This document shows positions 6,363-14,365 of a DNA stretch of 24,725 nucleotides, piece after piece. The DNA is from DASZHC01 sp035938215 (lineage in GTDB: Bacteria > Verrucomicrobiota > Verrucomicrobiia > Chthoniobacterales > JAFAMB01). The translations under genes and the position numbers were made by a program. Within the stretch, counting starts at the first letter, position 1, and every line of letters begins with the position of its first letter. The DNA lies in assembly GCA_035938215.1 (NCBI GenBank), contig DASZHC010000253.1:1-24725 (forward strand). The letters are read 5' to 3'. The notes under the pieces are model-generated. The model did no database searches. It saw only the letters and a list, made by a program, of their open reading frames with translations, and was not told the origin of the DNA.

Positions 6363-7457
6363 TTATTTCCGGTAGATTCCAACGGTGGTCAGAAAATCAA
6401 TCGCTCGCTGGAGAACAATATCCTTAGGATTCCGTTGCGCCGTTTTCGCGGCTTGGTAGGATTCGTATGCGTCCAGATCCGGATTTCTTCCGGCTACCAA
6501 GGCGGCCTCGTTTGTGTGCGGCCGTTCCTCATCAAAAATATAATCGTCCAAAGCGCCGTTGTCGGTGAGCGCCAGGATATTGTCCTGCTCCTGCTTGGAG
6601 AATGGAACGTCAATGTCAGGTGCAAGTCCGTTGGGGAAGATGGGCGGTGATCCCGGAATGACCAACTCGCTGACGGCGACTTTGAGCACCAGCCGATCCT
6701 CTATTGGATAATGTGCGTACTCGACCGCACGGCCCGACGTTTTCTGGCCGAAGATCAAGGAATGGATCTGACTCCGCAAAACCCCGGCAATCGCTTCGGC
6801 AGTTCCAGCATTATCCGAACTTACCAGAGTCGCCACGGGCCCCGAGAAAATCGGGTCGGTGTTAGAGGTGAAAACGCGATCGCTGCCTTCTTTGGAGCCC
6901 ACGAGCTTAAAGAGAACTTTTCCCTTGGGGATAAAACGGTCCGCAATAGCAGCCGCCAGATCGAACTCGCTGCCGGGGGGCATCGTACGCAGATCCAAGA
7001 TAATGCCAGTTGCTCCTTTTGTACGCAGGTCGGACAGCGCATCGTCCAGTTGCGCCAGATTCTGGGCTGCGAGACTGCCCAGCCGTACGTAGCCAAACTG
7101 TCTTTGAATCAGATCGGTTTTGAACGGACGGCTCGGCAAGGCCTTTTCCGATTCAGCCTTCGTTTCGATGGTGGCTCCTGGGCCGAGCTTTGAGATCAGG
7201 CCTACCACGGTGGCCTGGTTGATCTCCTGATTCGTCAACGCATTCGCATCGACGTAGTTAGATCGGAGTTGCTCAATCACCTGCTGCAAGCCGCTTTGAT
7301 TCAGCCGGTTGATCAGGTCTCGCATAGAGTGCTGTAGACCTTCGCCGTAAGAAATCACCGGTCGAGCGGTGTCTGCCGGTGTCGCATCGGCCGCCGGTTG
7401 TTGAGCAAACGTTAAATTGGTTCCGCACAAAGCGAAAAGACAAAGGTAGGAACGCAT
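6363..7457 (-). CDS. Secreted S41 (C-terminal processing) peptidase-like protein, catalytic dyad lost
   Basis: The S41 core is recognisable: FGYVRLGSLA, GIILDLRTMPPG, then ATLVSSDNAGTAEAIAG, FGQKTSGRA and a C-terminal GLAPDIDVPF. In active CtpA-type enzymes the third block reads like TASASE with the nucleophilic serine, and the fourth like TFGKG with the general-base lysine. Here those positions are Gly218 and Arg243, so proteolysis by the usual Ser/Lys dyad seems impossible. There is no room for a PDZ domain. The start at 7457 has AGGA five bases upstream and opens with a good signal peptide (residues 1-18, ending TFA); 7463 is one base after the purD stop, and a longer frame to 7547 would overlap purD by 83 bp. 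It is probably co-transcribed with purD and exported to the periplasm. Confidence 0.72.
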   Translation of the reverse strand: MRSYLCLFALCGTNLTFAQQPAADATPADTARPVISYGEGLQHSMRDLINRLNQSGLQQVIEQLRSNYVDANALTNQEINQATVVGLISKLGPGATIETKAESEKALPSRPFKTDLIQRQFGYVRLGSLAAQNLAQLDDALSDLRTKGATGIILDLRTMPPGSEFDLAAAIADRFIPKGKVLFKLVGSKEGSDRVFTSNTDPIFSGPVATLVSSDNAGTAEAIAGVLRSQIHSLIFGQKTSGRAVEYAHYPIEDRLVLKVAVSELVIPGSPPIFPNGLAPDIDVPFSKQEQDNILALTDNGALDDYIFDEERPHTNEAALVAGRNPDLDAYESYQAAKTAQRNPKDIVLQRAIDFLTTVGIYRK

Positions 7458-7464
7458 ACTCATC

Positions 7465-8736
7465 CTATAATTCTGGGAAACTAGCACCAATGTCGCGGCG
7501 AAAATAGCTCCCGTCGAACTGGATCTTTGCGACCGCCTCGTAGGCATTCTTACGCGCGTCCGAAAGGGTGGCGCCCATCGCTGTGACGCCTAGGACTCGT
7601 CCTCCTGCCGTCACAACCCTGTCTCCGTCGCGCTGAGTACCGGCGTGAAAAACTGTCACTCCACGTGCCTTTTCTGCATGGTCCAGACCCGAAATGCTCT
7701 TTCCCGTTTCGTATGATCCCGGGTAGCCGCCCGAAGCCATCACAACGCAAACCGCGGTGCGGGAATCCCAATCGGGATTCAGGCAATGAAGGCGCCCGTC
7801 AATGGAGGCTTCAAGAAGATCGACAACGTCCGCCTTGACTCTGGGCAACAGCACCTGCGCCTCGGGATCCCCAAATCGGCAATTGAATTCAAGCACGCGC
7901 GGCCCTTCCTTCGTGAGCATCAAGCCGGGGAAAAGCAGTCCGCGAAAGTCAAGTCCATCAGCTTGGATGCCGCGTATGAAGGGTTCCAAAACCTGCTCCC
8001 GAATCTCATTCAGGCTGGCGTCATCCAGGTTTCCAGAGGGGCTGCAGGTGCCCATTCCGCCAGTATTTGGTCCACGGTTCCCGTCGTAAATCTGCTTGTG
8101 ATCCTTAGCGGTAGGAAATAGGAGATAGGAGTTCCCGTCCACAAGCGCGTGAATCGAACACTCCGTCCCCGTCAGGAATTCCTCTAAGACCACTTTTCGT
8201 CCTGCCTCCCCGAACCGCCGGCGTTCGATCATGTCATCGACGGCTGTTATGGCTTCAGAGCGGTTTGCTGCGATGATAACGCCCTTTCCAAGAGCAAGGC
8301 CGTCGGCTTTTACCGCCAGCGGAAATCCAAATTGATCGATAGCCGATTTGGCGTCCACCGAGGATCCAAACTCGGCAAAGCGCGCTGTGGGTATTCCGTG
8401 GCGAAGCATGAAACGCTTGGCAAAGCTTTTGGAAGATTCAAGCCGTGCCGCATTCTGGGATGGTCCGAAGATGCGCAATCCAGCCGCCTGAAACATGTCA
8501 ACGATACCTGCCGCAAGAACGTCATCGGGTCCTACCACTGTGAGGTCGATACCTTCTTCCTGAGCGAAGCTGCGAATCTTCGACAAATCGGCTAACTTCA
8601 ATCGGACGTTTCGCCCGATTCGGGCCGTTCCCGCATTCCCAGGGATGACGACAACATCTGTTACCCGGGGAGACTGACGAATCTTCCACGCGAGTGCGTG
8701 CTCACGGCCGCCGCTCCCGATTACCAGAACTTTCAT
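7465..8736 (-). CDS. purD: Phosphoribosylamine-glycine ligase
   Basis: PurD (GARS, EC 6.3.4.13) joins glycine to phosphoribosylamine with ATP, the second step of purine synthesis in the cytoplasm. At 423 residues it has normal length. It opens with MKVLVIGSGGREHALAW and PGNAGTA, the N-domain signatures. The ATP-grasp domain follows, with FPLAVKADGLALGKGV, VLEEFLTGTECSIH, DGNRGPNTGGMG and LEFNCRFGDPEAQ. The C-domain contains VMASGGYPG. Unlike purQLFM it is on the minus strand, between a lipoprotein gene (stop 8747, 10 bp upstream) and the S41-like gene (start within 10 bp downstream). These three form an apparent operon. Confidence 0.97.
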   Translation of the reverse strand: MKVLVIGSGGREHALAWKIRQSPRVTDVVVIPGNAGTARIGRNVRLKLADLSKIRSFAQEEGIDLTVVGPDDVLAAGIVDMFQAAGLRIFGPSQNAARLESSKSFAKRFMLRHGIPTARFAEFGSSVDAKSAIDQFGFPLAVKADGLALGKGVIIAANRSEAITAVDDMIERRRFGEAGRKVVLEEFLTGTECSIHALVDGNSYLLFPTAKDHKQIYDGNRGPNTGGMGTCSPSGNLDDASLNEIREQVLEPFIRGIQADGLDFRGLLFPGLMLTKEGPRVLEFNCRFGDPEAQVLLPRVKADVVDLLEASIDGRLHCLNPDWDSRTAVCVVMASGGYPGSYETGKSISGLDHAEKARGVTVFHAGTQRDGDRVVTAGGRVLGVTAMGATLSDARKNAYEAVAKIQFDGSYFRRDIGASFPEL

Positions 8737-8746
8737 GAAAATGCGT

Positions 8747-9469
8747 CTAACGAATGGAAAGCGAGTAAAGCGTGGTCACTGCAGGTAGTTGCGCCTTTGT
8801 GATAGAGAAACGATTTCCGTTGACCCGAACGACGCTCGATACCGGCAAGCCGGAGTAGCTTCCGGAATAACTCATGGGAATGACAATTCTTGGCCGGATC
8901 CGGTCGATGGTGATCCTTCGTTTCTGGTCGTTGAAATTCTGAGGTCCGCCAACCGGTATGAACAGGATATCGATGTTACCGATGTTCAATGCTTCCGACG
9001 GGCTGACCGCATCTTCAATCGCTCCCAGGTGACAGAACCGAATACCGTCCATCGCCCAGGTGTAGGCAACATTTACGCGGGAGGAAACCGCGAGGCTCTC
9101 CGAACTAGTCTGAACTCCTCGAACCAGGACGCCGCTCGCGCGATTTACCCCTGCCGCCATCGAGCTGCGAAAGATGATCGGGGAACCGGCTACCAGATCC
9201 GTATAGTTGGCCGTATCATCCTCATGCGTAACCAGTACGACATCGGCAGCCACGCTGGCCGCCTTCACCGAGCCGCCGGCGAGCTTAGGATTAAACGGAT
9301 CTGTCAGTATGGTGAGCCCTAAAGAGGATGTGACCCGGAAGCAACCGCGGCCCAGCCATTCGATCGTGACCTCGCGGGGGCCGGTATAGGCGTTCTCATT
9401 TCGCTTGTGTCGTGACCAGCAGCCGCTCAGGAGGAACACTGCCAAAAGAAGGGAAACGCTTCGGTGCAT
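8747..9469 (-). CDS. Lipoprotein with metallo-beta-lactamase-like fold, degenerate metal site
   Basis: A type II signal peptide ends in the lipobox LLSG-C (Cys17), so a lipid-anchored envelope protein is predicted. The body resembles the UPF0173/UlaG-like branch of the metallo-beta-lactamase fold: VTIEWLGRGCFRVTSS, LTILTDPFNP, VVLVTHEDD, FCHLGAI and RIVIPMSYSG follow in the usual order. The metal-binding THxHxDH motif is reduced to THEDDTA (residues 81-87), keeping only the first histidine, and the usual HLGD is HLGA. Hydrolase activity of the standard kind is therefore doubtful. It is the first gene of the lipoprotein-purD-S41-like operon, and its promoter should lie in the 9470-9965 gap, which it shares with the divergent purQ operon. 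Confidence 0.75.
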   Translation of the reverse strand: MHRSVSLLLAVFLLSGCWSRHKRNENAYTGPREVTIEWLGRGCFRVTSSLGLTILTDPFNPKLAGGSVKAASVAADVVLVTHEDDTANYTDLVAGSPIIFRSSMAAGVNRASGVLVRGVQTSSESLAVSSRVNVAYTWAMDGIRFCHLGAIEDAVSPSEALNIGNIDILFIPVGGPQNFNDQKRRITIDRIRPRIVIPMSYSGSYSGLPVSSVVRVNGNRFSITKAQLPAVTTLYSLSIR

Positions 9470-9586
9470 GCTTAGAGGGATATTCTTTCTTGGATCGAAC
9501 CCGAGGGTGACACATTGGATTCAAACGATCAAGGTTCGCTTACTTGGGTGCAATTTCTCGTGCCCGCCGTGCTCCTTCAGGATGGC

Positions 9587-9611
9587 AGGGCCGGATCTCC
9601 GAGCCGGCCGT
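9587..9611. repeat. Family-B palindromic repeat, copy 2
   Basis: AGGGCCGGATCTCCGAGCC followed by GGCCGT matches the copy inside the MITE-like element (5192-5216) at 24 of 25 positions. Its GGCCGG/CCGGCC arms pair perfectly, whereas copy 1 has one mismatch. This copy lies outside any RAYT-type termini, showing that family B is a repeat in its own right. Confidence 0.7.
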
Positions 9612-9908
9612 CTCGTTGCGGGCAGCTCGGAGGATTTCAGGCTAGTTCCAGGACTTCGCTTGGAACAAGAGGCTCTTCGAGCAGTGTTGTAAAGCTGCTA
9701 TACTTGATAAGACCGCGTCAACTTCTCGCTCGCCGCACCCAAACTCTTCCTGTGCCGAAAAGTGCAATGTTGTTGCGGATTCCAGCTGATGCAAACCCGT
9801 CCCGGCCCCCGCCCAAAATCATCCACCCCCTGGACTTTCATACCAAAACCTCCAGCGCGAAATGCACTGCACCCTCCACGATCTGGCCCTCGTCGCCAGA
9901 AATTGTAA

Positions 9909-9924
9909 CGACAACATGTTGTCG
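9909..9924. promoter_or_regulatory. Perfect 16-bp palindrome, candidate operator upstream of purQ
   Basis: CGACAACATGTTGTCG is self-complementary over all 16 bases and ends 41 bp before the purQ ATG at 9966 (35 bp before the GTG at 9960). Its size and symmetry suit a dimeric helix-turn-helix regulator. It does not match the enterobacterial PurR box, and chance or an overlooked coding sequence are alternatives. Confidence 0.3.
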
Positions 9925-9965
9925 CAAGATTTGCTCCAAGAGCTTAGCGCGGTAAAGATGTGAGC

Positions 9966-10670
9966 ATGAAGATCGCCGTACTGCAGTTTCCCGGATCCAA
10001 CTGCGATCAGGACTGTTTGCGGGCGCTTCGCGATGGGGTCCGGGTAGAGGCGGATTATCTCTGGCATAAGGACACATCGGTTCTGGGTTTTGATGCTGTT
10101 GTTCTACCGGGAGGATTCTCGTACGGCGATTATCTTCGGTGCGGGGCAATCGCTCGGTTTTCACCAATCATGAAAGCGGTCGTTTCGGCGGCCAAGGACG
10201 GTATGCCGGTTATCGGTATCTGCAACGGCTTCCAGATTCTGTGCGAGGCCGGCTTGCTTCCCGGAGCCTTGATTCGAAATCAATCCCTTCATTTTGTCTG
10301 CCAGACGGTTTGGTTGAGAACGGAGACGGCAGAGACTCCTTTTACGGCGAAGCTGGAGAAGGGCCGTCTGCTGAGGATGCCGGTGGCACATGGAGAAGGC
10401 TCTTATTTTGCCGATTCACAAACGCTGGAGATCCTGGAATCTCAGGATCGAGTGGTCTTTCGTTATGCCAACGAGCTCGGACAGACGACCCCGGAATCGA
10501 ATCCGAACGGTTCGTTTGCGAACATCGCAGGTATTTGCAATCAGGAGCGCAATGTACTTGGAATGATGCCGCATCCGGATCGCGCCTGGGATCGCCGTCT
10601 TGGAAGCGAAGACGGAAAATTGCTTTTCGAATCGCTTGTAGCGAACCTCAAATTGGCCGCCGTTCGATAA
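9966..10670 (+). CDS. purQ: Phosphoribosylformylglycinamidine synthase, glutaminase subunit
   Basis: PurQ is a class I glutamine amidotransferase that feeds ammonia to PurL for FGAM formation. The protein opens with MKIAVLQFPGSNCDQD, and the nucleophile elbow GICNGFQIL places the catalytic Cys at residue 86. The histidine and acidic partner lie in MMPHPDR near the C-terminus. Length (234 residues) is normal for a stand-alone PurQ. The ATG at 9966 matches family N-termini; an in-frame GTG at 9960 adds only two residues. It heads the operon and its TAA is followed immediately by the purL ATG. PurS, the third subunit normally encoded upstream, is not seen. Confidence 0.95.
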   Translation: MKIAVLQFPGSNCDQDCLRALRDGVRVEADYLWHKDTSVLGFDAVVLPGGFSYGDYLRCGAIARFSPIMKAVVSAAKDGMPVIGICNGFQILCEAGLLPGALIRNQSLHFVCQTVWLRTETAETPFTAKLEKGRLLRMPVAHGEGSYFADSQTLEILESQDRVVFRYANELGQTTPESNPNGSFANIAGICNQERNVLGMMPHPDRAWDRRLGSEDGKLLFESLVANLKLAAVR

Positions 10671-12899
10671 ATGGCTACCGCAATCACTCCAGCGATCGTC
10701 CGAAGTCACGGATTGACTGAAGAGGAGTTCGAGCGGATAAGAACTGCCTTAGGCCGGAACCCGAATTTCACCGAGCTTGGGGTGTTTTCGGTCATGTGGA
10801 GCGAACATTGCTCCTACAAGAATACGAGGCTTGAGCTTAAGAAGTTTCCTACGACCGGTCCGAAAGTGCTTGTAAAAGCCGGAGAGGAAAACGCCGGCGT
10901 AATCGACATTGGCGACGGTTGGGCTGTTGCCTTTAAGATGGAGAGCCACAACCACCCCAGCGCAATTGAACCGTTCCAAGGCGCTGCGACAGGAGTAGGC
11001 GGAATCATTCGCGACATCTTTACGATGGGCGCGCGCCCGGTCCTTCTCCTTGACTCGCTGCGTTTCGGTCCGATCCAAGGGGGTTCGACGCAGGCCCGGA
11101 AAAATCGGCGCCTGTTTGCTGGCGTGGTTGCCGGAATTGCGCACTATGGGAACTGCATTGGCGTACCGACAATAGGCGGTGAGATTTACTTTGACGAGTC
11201 GTACGAAGGAAATCCACTTGTGAATGTTTTCTGCCTAGGAGTTCTGCGCCATTCGGAGATCGTTCGAGGTGCCGCAGAAGGCGTCGGTAACCCGGTGTTC
11301 TACGTTGGATCAGAAACAGGACGTGACGGGCTGGCAGGAGCGGCATTTGCATCGCGCGATCTGACGGAGGAATCAAAACAAGATCGGCCTGCGGTGCAGG
11401 TTGGAGATCCTTTCAAGGGCAAGCTCCTCCTCGAGGCGTGTCTGGAGTTGCTCGCAAGCGGCTGTGTGGCTGGAATTCAGGATATGGGTGCGGCGGGATT
11501 GACTTGTTCAACCTGCGAAACGGCGAGTCGCGGCGGAACCGGAGTACAGATCGACCTGGCACTCGTGCCGCAACGAGAGCCGGGTATGAGCCCCTACGAA
11601 ATCCTACTCAGTGAATCGCAGGAAAGAATGTTGATTATCGTTCACCGAGGCCAGGAGGAGAAGGTGCGGAAAATTTTCGAAAAATGGGATTTACCCTACG
11701 CGCTCGTTGGCGAAGTCACGGGCGACGGGATGATGCGGGTGCTTGATGGAAGACGCATCGAGGTGGAGATTCCGGCGGATATCCTTGCGAACGAAGCGCC
11801 TGTCTACGTGCGCGAGGTGTTGGCTCCGCAGAAGCCAGAAAAAGTGAGTATCGAAGAAATCCCTCAATCCGATGCTCACGAAAGCTTAATTGAGCTTCTC
11901 GCACACCCAACAATTGCCTCGAAAAACTGGGTGTTCCGCCAATACGACCAGACCGTCCGGGCTGGAACAATCGTTCCTCCGGGATCCGACGCCGGCGTTT
12001 TTTATGTGCGGGAAGCTAACAAGATTCTCGCGGTAACTTCCGATTGTAATGGCCTTTATTGTAAGCTCGATCCGCGTGAAGGCGCTCGAATAGCTGTTGC
12101 GGAGGCGGCCCGTAACCTTGTTTGTTCGGGGGCTGCACCGCTGGCAGTTACCGACAATCTAAATTTTGGCAATCCTTACCGGCCGGAGATTTTTTGGCAG
12201 CTTCGTGAAGCAGTCGAAGGTTTGGCTGAGGCATGCCGAAAATTCAATATCCCTGTTACCGGGGGCAACGTTAGCTTATACAATCAAAATCCGACCGGCG
12301 CCGTTGACCCTACGCCAACCGTTGGAATGGTCGGGGTTGTTGCGCAGGAAAGCTGGATAACGCAACAATCCTTGCGCAATCACGGCGACGTAATTTTTCT
12401 CCTTGGACCGATTGGTGATGAAATGGGTGCAACCCATTATCTAAAAGTTGTGCACGGCAGAAAAGAGGGCCTTCCTCCTCGGCTGAACTTCGAGCTGGAG
12501 CTTCGGGTGCAGGAGACTCTGGCGTCTCTGATTCGACATGGATTCGTGCGGAGCGCACATGATTGCTCGGAGGGAGGACTTGGAGTTGCGCTCGCGGAGT
12601 GCTGTATTTCGGGCGAAAGAAGAGTCGGTGCTGCGGTACGGATCGGCAACCCGAGTGACCGCATGGACCTTGTTCTGTTTAATGAGACGCAGTCGAGAGT
12701 GATAATCTCTGCGAGTCAGGAAAACTTGGAAGCGGTAGAGAAGCTCTGCGCCGCTGCCGGCGTTCCGTTGACCCAGCTCGGGTTGGTTGGAGGACCTGAT
12801 CTTGTTGTAACAAACGGGCTAGAGAGCCTAAGTTGGAGCATTCCTGAACTTTACGAAACATGGTATAGTTCGATTGAGGATGCCATGTCGACTCGATGA
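10671..12899 (+). CDS. purL: Phosphoribosylformylglycinamidine synthase, large subunit (short form)
   Basis: At 742 residues this is the small, Bacillus-type PurL that works with separate PurQ and PurS; it converts FGAR to FGAM with ATP and ammonia. Diagnostic motifs are WSEHCSYKNTR (residues 43-53), MESHNHPSAIEPFQGAATG (about 90-108), GGEIYFDESY (about 174), QDMGAAGLTCS and, in the second half, LNFGNPYRPEIFWQ, TGGNVSLYNQ and HDCSEGGLGVALAE. Both pseudo-duplicated AIRS-like halves are complete. The start abuts the purQ stop without a gap, and the stop overlaps purF as ATGA at 12896-12899, so translation is coupled across the operon. Confidence 0.97.
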   Translation: MATAITPAIVRSHGLTEEEFERIRTALGRNPNFTELGVFSVMWSEHCSYKNTRLELKKFPTTGPKVLVKAGEENAGVIDIGDGWAVAFKMESHNHPSAIEPFQGAATGVGGIIRDIFTMGARPVLLLDSLRFGPIQGGSTQARKNRRLFAGVVAGIAHYGNCIGVPTIGGEIYFDESYEGNPLVNVFCLGVLRHSEIVRGAAEGVGNPVFYVGSETGRDGLAGAAFASRDLTEESKQDRPAVQVGDPFKGKLLLEACLELLASGCVAGIQDMGAAGLTCSTCETASRGGTGVQIDLALVPQREPGMSPYEILLSESQERMLIIVHRGQEEKVRKIFEKWDLPYALVGEVTGDGMMRVLDGRRIEVEIPADILANEAPVYVREVLAPQKPEKVSIEEIPQSDAHESLIELLAHPTIASKNWVFRQYDQTVRAGTIVPPGSDAGVFYVREANKILAVTSDCNGLYCKLDPREGARIAVAEAARNLVCSGAAPLAVTDNLNFGNPYRPEIFWQLREAVEGLAEACRKFNIPVTGGNVSLYNQNPTGAVDPTPTVGMVGVVAQESWITQQSLRNHGDVIFLLGPIGDEMGATHYLKVVHGRKEGLPPRLNFELELRVQETLASLIRHGFVRSAHDCSEGGLGVALAECCISGERRVGAAVRIGNPSDRMDLVLFNETQSRVIISASQENLEAVEKLCAAAGVPLTQLGLVGGPDLVVTNGLESLSWSIPELYETWYSSIEDAMSTR

Positions 12900-14365
12900 A
12901 TCGTGATAGATCGCACAAGCCGCGACATGAGTGCGGTGTCTTTGCCGTATACGGCCATCCGGATGCTGCACTCTTAACCTATTACGGGCTTTTTGCCTTG
13001 CAGCATCGCGGCCAGGAAAGCGCAGGGATGGTGACTGCGGAAGGGCCCAACCAGCCTTTCACCATTCATCGGGGCATGGGTTTGGTCTCGCAAGTATTCC
13101 TCGAAAAAGACTTGCAGCAGCTGCGGGTTGGCACCCGGGCGATCGGACACGTTCGGTACTCGACGACGGGCTCGAGCACGCTGAAGAACGCTCAGCCGCT
13201 TGTTGTGGATTGCGGGCGAGGACAATTGGCGATTGCGCACAACGGAAATCTGGTAAATGCCGCAGTGTTGCGGGAAGAGCTGGAAGCTTGCGGATCAATC
13301 TTTCAGACAACGGTTGACAGCGAGATTATTCTCCACTTGCTGGCTCGCCCCACGGGCCAGGAAAATGTGTTGACTGCCCTCCGGCAAGTGGAGGGAGCGT
13401 TTTCGTTCGTTTTGATGGGCGAACAAGAGATCATTGGCGTGCGTGACCCTTTTGGGTTTCGACCCTTGGTTCTCGGTAAACTGGATGATGCATTTATCTT
13501 ATCCTCGGAAACTTGTGCTCTGGATCTTATCCATGCGGATTTTATTCGCGAGATTGAGCCTGGCGAAGTTGTTGTGATCAACGACGACGGCATCAGGTCT
13601 GAATGGCCGTTCAAGGAAGAAGGCAAAGCTTTCTGCATGTTCGAGTATGTCTATTTTGCGCGGCCCGACAGCCAGATCGGCGGCCGCAATGTGAGCAAAG
13701 TGCGAGTTGCCATGGGGCGCGAACTTGCGAGGTTGCACCCGGTAGCAGCTGACATCGTGGTGCCGGTGCCAGATTCAGGAAATTACGCTGCTCTCGGATT
13801 CAGCCACGAACTCGATATTCCCTACGAACACGCATTTGTGCGGAATCACTACATCGGCAGAACGTTTCTGCAGCCTACGCAACTTATTCGCGATTTTAAC
13901 GTCCGGGTGAAGTTGAATTTGATCAAGGAACTCGTTGCGGGCAAGCGGGTTGTCGTGGTCGATGACTCTGTTGTCCGCGGTACGACTGCAAGAGCGCGCG
14001 TGAGCAATCTCCGCGAAGCTGGTGCAAAGGAGGTTCATCTGAGAATCAGTTGTCCACCTCACAAGTTTGCTTGCTATTACGGCATTGACTTTCCGGATCC
14101 AAAAAACCTGTTGGCGAATCAGTTCACACAGGAGGAAATCATTCGTTACCTGGGTGTGGATTCTATCGGTTATCTCGACATGGAAGGGATGGTCCGTGCA
14201 ACCGGTTTACCGAAAAACGAATTCTGTCTGGCCTGTTTCAATGGACAATACCCCGTGCCGATCGACCCCGAGCTCGACAAGTTCATCATCGAACGGCGGA
14301 AGGCGCGTTCGCGTTTGCTGAGTGACACGGTGTCGCATCCTGAGCTGTTCGCCGGACTAAAATGA
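12896..14365 (+). CDS. purF: Amidophosphoribosyltransferase
   Basis: PurF catalyses the committed step from PRPP and glutamine to phosphoribosylamine. The N-terminal nucleophile would be Cys13 in RHECGVFAVYG, exposed by removal of a 12-residue propeptide as in the Bacillus-type enzyme. The Ntn domain contains HVRYSTTG and IAHNGNLVN. The PRPP loop VVVVDDSVVRGTT lies near residue 355. Cysteines 247, 386, 444 and 447 (the last two as CLAC) match the layout of the 4Fe-4S ligands of the oxygen-sensitive B. subtilis class. The 489-residue length is normal. The gene overlaps purL by 4 bp at its start and purM by 4 bp at its stop. Confidence 0.97.
   Translation: MNRDRSHKPRHECGVFAVYGHPDAALLTYYGLFALQHRGQESAGMVTAEGPNQPFTIHRGMGLVSQVFLEKDLQQLRVGTRAIGHVRYSTTGSSTLKNAQPLVVDCGRGQLAIAHNGNLVNAAVLREELEACGSIFQTTVDSEIILHLLARPTGQENVLTALRQVEGAFSFVLMGEQEIIGVRDPFGFRPLVLGKLDDAFILSSETCALDLIHADFIREIEPGEVVVINDDGIRSEWPFKEEGKAFCMFEYVYFARPDSQIGGRNVSKVRVAMGRELARLHPVAADIVVPVPDSGNYAALGFSHELDIPYEHAFVRNHYIGRTFLQPTQLIRDFNVRVKLNLIKELVAGKRVVVVDDSVVRGTTARARVSNLREAGAKEVHLRISCPPHKFACYYGIDFPDPKNLLANQFTQEEIIRYLGVDSIGYLDMEGMVRATGLPKNEFCLACFNGQYPVPIDPELDKFIIERRKARSRLLSDTVSHPELFAGLK

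Larger units (their letters stand above)
9470..9959. other. Divergent intergenic region between the lipoprotein gene and purQ
   Basis: About 490 bp separates the two divergent transcription units, and it must hold both promoters. It contains a family-B palindrome (9587-9611), an inverted repeat around 9643-9664 (GTTCCA/TGGAAC), a TATACT box at 9699-9704 that is a weak -10 candidate for the pur operon, and a perfect 16-bp palindrome at 9909-9924. A minus-strand frame from about 9955 to 9838 reads like a real protein end (YRAKLLEQILRQHVVVTISG...), but it has no start and runs into purQ antisense upstream, so it is not called as a gene. No PurS-like product is readable in any frame. Confidence 0.5.

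Noticed and set aside
7458..7547. Longer start for the S41-like gene at 7547
   Set aside because: It would overlap purD by 83 bp and places a non-signal stretch before a good signal peptide; the start at 7457 has a Shine-Dalgarno.
9515..9955. 146-residue plus-strand frame upstream of purQ, considered as purS or a leader gene
   Set aside because: The translation is proline/serine-rich, crosses a palindromic repeat and has no PurS features.
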